Assembly (NCBI GenBank): GCA_947623455.1
Contig: OX392533.1
Span: 31,184,229-31,248,228 of the forward strand
Direction: 5' to 3'
Length of the DNA: 64,000 nt
Source: Mimachlamys varia
Lineage: Eukaryota > Mollusca > Bivalvia > Pectinida > Pectinidae
Under the pieces are notes generated by a model, which worked only from the letters and a program-made list of their open reading frames with translations, did not search any database and was not told where the DNA came from. The position numbers and the translations under genes were made by a program. This document shows, piece after piece, positions 56,195-64,000 of the stretch; the stretch's first letter is position 1; every line of letters starts with the position of its first letter.

Positions 56195-58600
56195 ACCGTA
56201 GGGTGTTTCTCGTGTAGTTGTGAGCTGTAGGTATCGTAGGGTGTCTCTAATGTAGAGGTTAGTTGTAGGTACCGGAGGGTGTCTCTCGTGTAGTTGTAAG
56301 CTGTAGGTATCTAAGGGTGTCCTTCGCGTAGTTGTAAATTGTGGGTAACGAAGGGTGTCTCTAATGTAGATGTAAGTTGTAGGTATCGAAGGGTGTCCCT
56401 CGTGTATTTGTACGTTGTAGGTAACGAAGGTTGTCCCTCGTGTAGATGTAAGTTGTAGGTTTCGTAGGGTGTCCCTGATGTAGAGGTTAGTTGTAGGTAT
56501 CGAAGGGTGTTCCTCGTGTAGTTGTAAATTGTAGGTTTCGTAAGGTGTCCCTCGTGTAGATGTAAGTTGTAGGTATCGAAGGTTGTCCCTCGTGTAGATG
56601 TAAGTTGTAGGTATCGAAGGTTGTCCCTCGTGTAGATGTAAGTTGTAGGTATCGAAGGTTGTCCCTCGTGTAGATGTAAGTTGTAGGTATCGAAGGTTGT
56701 CCCTCGTGTAGATGTAAGTTGTAGGTATCGAAGGTTGTCCCTCGTGTAGATGTAAGTTGTAGGTTTCGTAGAGTGTCCCTGATGTAGAGGTTAGTTGTAG
56801 GTATCGAAGGGTGTCCCTCGTGTAGTTGTAAGTTGTAGGTATCGAAGGTTGTCCCTCGTGTAGTTGTAAGTTGTAGGTATCGAAGGATGTTCCTCGTGTA
56901 GTTGTAAGTTGTAGGTATCGAAGGTTGTCCCTCGTGTAGTTGTTAGTTGTAGGTATCGAAGGGTGTCCCCCCGTGTAGTTGTAAGTTGTAGGTATCGAAG
57001 GTTGTCCCTCGTGTAGTTGTAAGTTGTAGGTTTTGAAGGGTGTCTCTCATGTCAATGTAAGTTGTAGGTATCGAAGGGTGTCCCTCGTATAGTTGTTAGT
57101 TGTAGGTATCGAAGGGTGTCCCGCGTATAGTTGTAAGTTGTAAATATCGTAAAGTGTCCCTCGTGTAGTTGTAAGTTGTAGGTATAAAAGGTTGTCCCTC
57201 GTGTAGTTGTAAGTTGTAGGTTTTGAAGGGTGTCTCTCATGTAGATGTAAGTTGTAAGTATCGAAGGGTGTCCCTCATGTAGATGTAAGTTGTAAGTATC
57301 GAAGGGTGTCCCTCATGTAAATGTAAGTTGTAGGTATCGAAGGGTGTCCCTCGTTTAGTTCTAAGTTGTAGGTATCGAAGGGTGTCTCTCATGTAGATGT
57401 AAGTTGTAAATATCGTAAAGTGTCCCTCGTGTAGTTGTAAGTTGTAGGTATAAAAGGTTGTCCCTCGTGTAGTTGTAAGTTGTAGGTATCGAAGGGTGTT
57501 CCTCGTGTAGTTGTAAGTTGTAGGTATCGAAGGTTGTCCCTCGTGTAGTTGTAAGTTGTAGGTATCGAAGGGTGTCCCCCCGTGTAGTTGTAAGTTGTAG
57601 GTATCGAAGGTTGTCCCTCGTGTAGTTGTAAGTTGTAGGTATCGAAGGGTGTCTCTCATGTAGATGTAAGTTGTAAGTATCGAAGGGTGTCCCTCATGTC
57701 AATGTAAGTTGTAGGTATCGAAGGGTGTTCCTCGTGTAGTTGTAAGTTGTAGGTATCGAAGGTTGTCCCTCGTGTAGTTGTAAGTTGTAGGTATCGAAGG
57801 GTGTCCCCCCGTGTAGTTGTAAGTTGTAGGTATCGAAGGTTGTCCCTCGTGTAGTTGTAAGTTGTAGGTTTTGAAGGGTGTCTCTCATGTCAATGTAAGT
57901 TGTAGGTATCGAAGGGTGTCCCTCGTATAGTTGTTAGTTGTAGGTATCGAAGGGTGTCCCGCGTATAGTTGTAAGTTGTAAATATCGTAAAGTGTCCCTC
58001 GTGTAGTTGTAAGTTGTAGGTATAAAAGGTTGTCCCTCGTGTAGTTGTAAGTTGTAGGTTTTGAAGGGTGTCTCTCATGTAGATGTAAGTTGTAAGTATC
58101 GAAGGGTGTCCCTCATGTAGATGTAAGTTGTAAGTATCGAAGGGTGTCCCTCATGTAAATGTAAGTTGTAGGTATCGAAGGGTGTCCCTCGTTTAGTTCT
58201 AAGTTGTAGGTATCGAAGGGTGTCTCTCATGTAGATGTAAGTTGTAAATATCGTAAAGTGTCCCTCGTGTAGTTGTAAGTTGTAGGTATAAAAGGTTGTC
58301 CCTCGTGTAGTTGTAAGTTGTAGGTATCGAAGGGTGTTCCTCGTGTAGTTGTAAGTTGTAGGTATCGAAGGTTGTCCCTCGTGTAGTTGTAAGTTGTAGG
58401 TATCGAAGGGTGTCCCTCGTATAGTTGTTAGTTGTAGGTATAAAAGAGTGTCCCTCGTTTAGTTGTAAGTTGTAGGTATCGAAGGGTGTCCCCCGTATAG
58501 TTGTAAGTTGTAAATATCGTAAAGTGGCCCTCGTGAAGTTGTAAGTTGTAGGTATAAAAGGTTGTCCCTCGTGTAGTTGTAAGTTGTAGGTATTGAATGG
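56195..58600. repeat. 38-bp minisatellite, about 63 copies, with an 838-bp internal duplication
   Basis: Unit GTAGTTGTAAGTTGTAGG then TATCGAAGGGTGTCCCTCGT. A perfect 38-bp step is visible between 56581 and 56619. The block 57052-57440 recurs at 57890-58278 (offset 838 bp, about 22 units) with no difference noticed. On the minus strand all three frames of the unit are largely stop-free, giving repetitive frames up to 140 codons (TYNLQLHEG, YLQLTTTRG). These are treated as by-products of the array. Confidence 0.97.
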
Positions 58601-59090
58601 TATCCTAATGGAGAAATTAGTTTAGATATTAAGGCTGGATAAAGTGGCGTATGTTGGCGAAAGCAGAATAGATTCTATAGGACTTCGAGTGATCGAAAAG
58701 AAGGATATACAGAATGTTTTGAACTACTTATCTTAAAGAACCTCTGAATCCTTCTCAGTACTCATATTTATAACGGTATGGGAAAGACTTATGTTTAGGT
58801 TCAGTATTAATGATATATACACCTATTGTGGTAATAGAAATGTTCATCTAAATGACCATCAGACTGGACTTTTTTCCCCATAAACACTCCCCCCTCCCCC
58901 ACAGCCTATAATACCATATCTAGTATTCTATATAATTTCAATATTGAATAGAAATGAACTAAGTGAAGATCTGCTGAATTCTCCTTGTGGCATATTGTTC
59001 CATTTGTATGTTTATTGAACTACATGTAACACTGTTCAAGCCAGATATCCATCGTAGCTTTCAACATCCAAAATTGAAATTATTGATATT
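58601..59090. other. non-coding
   Basis: CCCCCCTCCCCCAC at 58887. Nothing else seen. Confidence 0.4.
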
Positions 59091-59860
59091 AAATAACTGA
59101 AAGCCAATAGATTCAAAATCTGCTTATTAACATCCCGAATTCGAATTACGAATAACCATAAATCGATTTATTTGTATGCAAAAAAAATCGGTTTAATAGC
59201 CATAAATCGATTTATTGATATCCATAAATCGATTTATTGATATCCATAATTCGATTTATGGATATCCATAATTCGATTTATGGATATCCATAATTCGATT
59301 TATGGATATCCATAATTCGATTTATGGATATCCATAATTCGATTTATTGATATCCATAATTCGATTTATTGATATCCATAATTCGATTTATGGATATCCT
59401 AAATTCGATTTATTGATATCCATAATTCGATTTATGGATATCCATAATTCGATTTATTGATATCCATAATTCGATTTATGGATATCCATAATTCGATTTA
59501 TTGATATCCATAATTCGATTTATGGATATCCATAAAGCGATTTATGGATATCCATAAAGCGATTTATTGATATCCATAATTCGATTTATTGATATCCATA
59601 ATTCGATTTATTGATATCCATAATTCGATTTATGGATATCCATAATTCGATTTATTGATATCCATAATTCGATTTATGGATATCCATAATTCGATTTATT
59701 GATATCCATAATTCGATTTATGGATATCCATAAAGCGATTTATGGATATCCATAAAGCGATTTATTGATATCCATAATTCGATTTATTGATATCCATAAT
59801 TCGATTTATTGATATCCATAATTCGATTTATTAATATCCATAATTCCACTTTCGGATATT
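59091..59860. repeat. 22-bp satellite of self-complementary modules, about 29 copies
   Basis: Unit ATAATTCGATTTATGGATAT followed by CC, with TTGATATCC and AAAGCG variants. The AAAGCG doublet recurs 198 bp (9 units) apart (59531 and 59729), a small higher-order period. The module is related to one third of the 66-bp satellite at 53.3 kb. Confidence 0.96.
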
Positions 59861-60356
59861 AACAATTCCTTTTTTAAAAAACATCGTTTCAATTTAAAAT
59901 TTGTAACAATCTTTATGATGAGTATAAATTTTATTCTATTTCTTTTTCAATTCAATACATAGTGTAGAGAAAATACTCAAATTTTGAAATTGATTTGGAA
60001 ACAAGTTTTGCAACTTATATGAATCCATCTCCAGTGAAATAATTGCGTTTGAAAATTTCAGGACTACATTTCATTATGATATTGAGAAAGAGAACAAAAT
60101 TTAACGGTACGTTGAGTATAAAAGGAAAATGAGTGACGGAATGTTAACGATAAAGTGGAACGAGAAGGGAAAGAGAGTAGATAGTACAGTTGCTCAGATT
60201 TACACTGTATTAAGTTATTGTAACTAAACAGTGAATTATGTAAGTTTTAATCTGTATTCATTTATTTTAAACAGCTAAGTATGTGAAGGATTTAACTGTA
60301 AACGACAGGTAGACTATATATAAAAATAGAAATATGAAAGAACAGAAGAGAAATAA
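59861..60356. other. AT-rich non-coding
   Basis: Nothing recognisable. Confidence 0.4.
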
Positions 60357-61540
60357 CTCATTCAAATCTTCGGGAGCTGATAATGAAATTTTAAGTACAA
60401 GAGACAATTAGGGCATTTTCTTCATTTGAACAATCATCATCACCGAACAACAGTTATTTGCATGAAATTGGACGATTTATCTCAGTGAACATACAATAAA
60501 CGTACACGGAGTGGGAAATAAAGACGACAGTGAATCGAAGCAAATAATGTTCGTTGTTTTCATTGTCTTCCATACATGAACATAAAGGGCTATCAATAAG
60601 ATTTCTACGATGTAAGTAAAATCTAAGGGAACTGCACTGAATCAATCATAGTGTACAAGGAGGTGTCATCTGCAAATAACTTAGTTGTAGCATTTATATC
60701 TTTTATAATATCAGTGATAAAAATGATAAATAAAAGAGGGCCCAATATGGAACTTTGAGGAACCCCAGCTTTGGCATTTGACCAATTTGAACTGATGCTG
60801 TTGATAACAACTCTTTGCTTACAATTGTAAAGATAGTTTTCAAACCACTTAAGCAGTGAACCCCGAATTCCAAAAGCAAAATAATTTACGAAGAAGACCT
60901 TTGTACCAAACACGGTCGAAAGCTTTGCTTATATAACAGAAGATCATTCTTATTTCTTTACCGTTATTTAGAGCAGAATATACATCATGAAAGATCGCAA
61001 GAAGCTGATTGACATGTGAATCTCCATTTCGGAATCCTGACTGGTTGGGGGATAAAAGGGAATGGTCATGTAAGAAATTATACATATACTTAAAGACGCA
61101 CTTTTCCATTAATTTACCGACTAGGGATAGTAGTGATATATGCCTGTAATTGGACAATATGGGCTTATTTTCTTTTTTAAACACATGGGTGACATTTGCA
61201 TTTTTCCATTCAAATGGAAACACTCCCGGAGGTTAGAGACTTGTTAAAAAGGATACTTAGGGGGGTACATTGAGAATATTAGCCGCTCCTTTAAGTAGTT
61301 GCGGATTCACAAGGTCAGGAACGACTGCTTTGGAACAATCAAGATTAAGTATACCATCTTTTACATCGGTATTGGATATGTTAAACAACTATGGTTACAT
61401 TCATTTACAATATTAGGGAGGACAGCATTAGTATCATCAATATTTGATTGGGCACAGAAGAAGTCATTAAACAAGCAAGCTTTCTCATAGTCATTAGAGA
61501 CAACAGTTTGAAATAATATTATTGTTTGAGCTATATACTG
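60357..61540 (-). pseudogene. non-LTR retrotransposon reverse transcriptase, broken and internally deleted
   Basis: In minus-strand order across several frames: NDYEKACLFNDFF (about 61495), TDVKDGILNLDCSKA and VVPDLVNPQLLK (61360-61300), EWKNANVTHVFKKE and LSNYRHISLLS (61210-61125), FCYISKAFDRVWYKGLL (60940), a frame change, then SLLKWFENYLYNCKQRVV, GVPQSSILGPLLF and the active-site box LFADDTSLY (60680). In the usual DISKAFDRVW block the catalytic Asp is Tyr (CYISKAF). After ADDTSLYTMIDSVQ the sequence jumps to LRFYLHRRNLIDSPLCSC, which belongs near the C-terminus, so the thumb region is deleted. The end (LLFGDDDCSNEENAL, NFIISSRRFE) is near 60357. It resembles jockey/CR1-group elements. Several stops and frameshifts make it inactive. 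Confidence 0.92.
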
Positions 61541-62660
61541 GTATGAAGTCCGTCAGTCTGCCTGTCCAACTCTCTGTCTGATTAATCTTAGTCCTTCGAC
61601 CGTCTGTTAGTGCGGCAGTTACATGTACATTATTGTATAGGAAGTGTTTTTATTTTCACCTTCATGCATTATCTATATAACTACACTTTAACAATAACTT
61701 TATTCCTATATTGGTGATATTTATAATCCTTGATGCTCGATACAGTAATCTGTGCGGTATTTGGTAGACTTTTCATGCACTTTGATGCTTCAAGATGGAA
61801 TGTCATTGGACAGAAACGCGTGATGAATGCACTGTTTAATTTTTTAGTTTTTTTTATAAATTAGTCGGTATCTATCGCGGGTTGTTGTTCATTTGTAGTT
61901 CTAAATCAACACAAGCCTTCATCGTATATTAAACATCCCTGCCTCCCGGCATGATTATATGATTAATATACATATGTACATCACTCACCTCATTTAGACT
62001 CATTACACTGTTCACTATGGTCATGCGTATGACCACTTAAGAAATTACATGTTGATTCGTCTATTGTTCAACATTACAGTTCACACCTATACAGGTGAAT
62101 CCCGTCGCCCACAGGTAATTAAATCTACCCGCAGGGCAGAACTCCAGTTTGTCAATTAAGGTGTCGAATCTATCGATTCTTGATCCGCAGTTGCTTCAGT
62201 TTCTGTCGGTAGACAATAAATATATGTGTGAAATGAGCTTCCCATTACAGTCCATACTGTAATAGGCCACGGCTCCATATATATAAACATTTTTTTATAT
62301 ACTGACAGAAACTCGAGCAACTGTGTTTGAGCACAATAAAAGCAAGTTAATTTAATTATAAAGTATATGTGTACATGATATAGATCTAGGAGTTAATCGT
62401 TTGTGAGAATTAGTAGATGCCACTGACGTATAGGTCTTCGTAGCGGCTCAAAACCCTTGAGTAACGGTATTGTGACGGTTTTTTTTAAACGTACATTGTA
62501 TAAACACTACTTATAGAAATCTAACAAAAAGCGGGCTATAAGTTTGTCTTGATGTAGCATCAGGGTTTGGACGCGTGACTATATATAGCTACTTGCGGTC
62601 TGCGAAGTCGATCGACAAACGCTTTCGGAACATCTCTAATACATTTCAGGTTACCGACAG
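61541..62660. other. non-coding
   Basis: No gene or repeat recognised; somewhat less AT-rich near 62.55-62.65 kb. Confidence 0.4.
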
Positions 62661-63048
62661 GGGGCGCTGATTTATGGAATTCCATAAATGAATTATTGAT
62701 ATTACAAATTCATTTATGGATATCCAAAAATCAATCTGAAGTTTTAATATCCTTAATTCAAATTGTAATATCAATAATTCATTTATGGAATTCCATAAAT
62801 CATTTTTTGATATCAATTAATCAATTATTGATATTAACAAACATGCTTATTTATTGATTTCCAAAAATAGGTATTTATTGATATCCAAAAATCGAATTAT
62901 GGATATCCATAATTCATTTATGGAATTCCATAATTATTTATTGATTTCCATAAATGAATTATGGAAATCAAAAAATAATTATGGAATTCCATAAATCGAT
63001 TTATTGATATCCATAAATGGGGACTTTTTTCCACTTTGGCTTGCCATA
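62661..63048. mobile_element. GGATATCC/GGAATTCC palindromic element, inverted relative of 49991-50232
   Basis: Starts after GACAGGGGGCGCTGATTTAT and ends GATATCCATAAATGGGGACT then TTTTTTCCACTTTGGCTTG, CCAT. The last 42 bp are the exact inverse of 49991-50032. The interior is a chain of TTATGGAATTCCATAA and TGGATATCCA palindromes. Confidence 0.8.
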
Positions 63049-63256
63049 AAAATCCAACAAAGTGTCACATAATCAAACTCAAGGTCACCAGGTCAAAGGT
63101 CAAGGTCGAATTACTTGGTTGAAAGATAATTAAAACTTGAAGCATTTTGTTAAATGTTGTATGTGTTCTGTAATACATGTACAATATATTAGTTCTTACC
63201 ACTTATCATTTCTCAAAGTATCACATTGTGTAAGTCTATATTCCTTACTTTTACAG
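63049..63256. other. intron with AGGTCA half-site cluster
   Basis: AGGTCA at 63082, 63090 and 63097 plus AGGTCG at 63103. The middle pair is a perfect DR1 (AGGTCAAAGGTCA). A TTCCTTACTTTTACAG acceptor closes the interval. Confidence 0.6.
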
Positions 63257-63349
63257 ATGGTAGAGCTTATGCTAACAGCTTAGCCGTGGATTTTTTTGTC
63301 AACCCAAAACACATCATGACAGCTCAGCAAAAACAGAAGGGGCACACAG
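63257..63349 (+). CDS. penultimate exon, protein of unknown function
   Basis: 93 nt between a strong acceptor (TTCCTTACTTTTACAG) and ACACAG|GTTGCT. The frame that starts with two bases of a split codon is open for 30 codons: GRAYANSLAVDFFVNP then KHIMTAQQKQKGHT, leaving one G. That G plus AA of the next exon makes GAA and the frame continues to a stop (see 63720), which is good support for the pair. It starts in the same phase as the exon at 49335. Family not recognised; the peptide is soluble-looking with a short aromatic core. Confidence 0.65.
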
Positions 63350-63719
63350 GTTGCTAGATATCCCATATCTGTTTATTTTCCTTACACAAAGTTACTAGAT
63401 GCTATTGGAAGCCATGTTTGGACAGCACCATTTTGGATACCATGGCATAATTGGTAATTATATCATAATTATTTGCATAAGAACAAAATCTTACTTGTAT
63501 GTCATATACCAGAAGAACAAGATAACTCATAAATATTAAACTACATTTTCAGTGAATGTTTCATAGTTGCTAAAATAGTATGAAATGTTTAGATTGTAAT
63601 AATTGTATTGCCATAACCCTCATGACTTCCCTTGTTAGTATGCTCCCCCCCCCCCCCCCCCCAATTAAATGTGCAATGTTATAAATAGAACACTGATATT
63701 TTTTGTTTTGATTTTCTAG

Positions 63720-63757
63720 AAGATGCTGTGTCCATCCAAGGAAAGAATCAACTGTAA
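63720..63757 (+). CDS. terminal coding exon with stop codon
   Basis: Acceptor GTTTTGATTTTCTAG, then AA completing Glu from the previous exon, then DAVSIQGKNQL and TAA at 63755-63757. With the exon at 63257-63349 this gives a C-terminus ending HTEDAVSIQGKNQL. A ~200-nt 3' UTR follows with a polyadenylation signal, so this is the end of a plus-strand gene whose earlier exons lie to the left, probably among or beyond the repeats. Confidence 0.6.
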
Positions 63758-63951
63758 TAATGAAAATATTCCAGGAATACAAAACCATTCAGTGCATTCA
63801 TCAAGTCAATGATGGAAAGGATCTAGTTGAACTTTGTTGCCATGGTTGAACTTTAATTCACACAAATTTGATATAAAATGGGTAGTGATGACGACGACAG
63901 TGATGACATTTTATTCCTTTGTTTTTCGATTTTTTCTTCCTTATTACTACC

Positions 63952-63957
63952 AATAAA
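63952..63957 (+). terminator. polyadenylation signal AATAAA
   Basis: AATAAA about 195 nt after the stop at 63757, followed by a GT/T-rich tract (TTGTTTGTACCTTTTATTT). This is consistent with cleavage near 63975. Confidence 0.6.
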
Positions 63958-64000
63958 ACTTGTTTGTACCTTTTATTTAAATATTTTATTTTGTAATTTT

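Noticed and set aside
57237..57659. 140-codon minus-strand repeat protein
   Set aside because: No start context, promoter or flanking non-repeat coding sequence; open frames follow from the unit's low stop content.
56195..58600. CRISPR array
   Set aside because: Contiguous tandem units without unique spacers, in eukaryotic DNA; it is a minisatellite. The same applies to the 17-bp and 22-bp arrays.

Overview
The window is AT-rich, intron-rich, repeat-dense eukaryotic DNA. The aquaporin exon, the scarcity of long ORFs, and the dispersed families (elements opening CAAGAGGCCC, elements ending AGGCGAGACAAAA, a CRE/YY1-bearing 460-bp tandem repeat, tRNA-like SINE heads) point to a marine lophotrochozoan, most likely a bivalve mollusc. 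The taxon is inferred from remembered repeat types, not from a search.

Layout. 0-1 kb: a confident aquaporin exon on the minus strand. 1-13 kb: mostly non-coding, with a 17-bp minisatellite, a long-TIR MITE and a decayed mariner (DD34D) transposase. 13.3-15.7 kb: a degenerate ~460-bp tandem repeat. 16-19 kb: AT-rich DNA and a GTCTCGCC element. 19.1-19.3 kb: a small CpG-containing segment with an NRF1-like site and a strong splice donor, perhaps a first exon. 19.3-20 kb: two back-to-back TA-target elements built from GGATATCC palindromes. 20.7-22.3 kb: a cluster of candidate minus-strand exons, including a tandemly duplicated exon and one with half of an EF-hand loop. 24-42 kb: a mosaic of ~430-bp tandem repeats invaded by at least three mobile-element types whose empty sites survive in the window. 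46.4-48.1 kb: a broken L1/Tx1-like LINE. 48.3-50.5 kb: a few candidate coding pieces. 53-60 kb: large satellite arrays (66-bp, ~560-bp higher-order, 38-bp and 22-bp units). 60.4-61.5 kb: a second broken LINE on the minus strand. 63.2-64 kb: the last two exons, stop codon and AATAAA signal of a plus-strand gene of unknown function.

Two unrelated-looking repeat families share one architecture: an asymmetric inverted repeat, a terminal palindrome followed by CTTGT, and ~160-bp central tandem repeats. This suits non-autonomous Helentron-like (Helitron2) elements and may explain much of the tandem DNA. Aquaporin and the terminal exon pair are the best-supported genes. The other exons rest on splice signals and open frames only and need transcript evidence.
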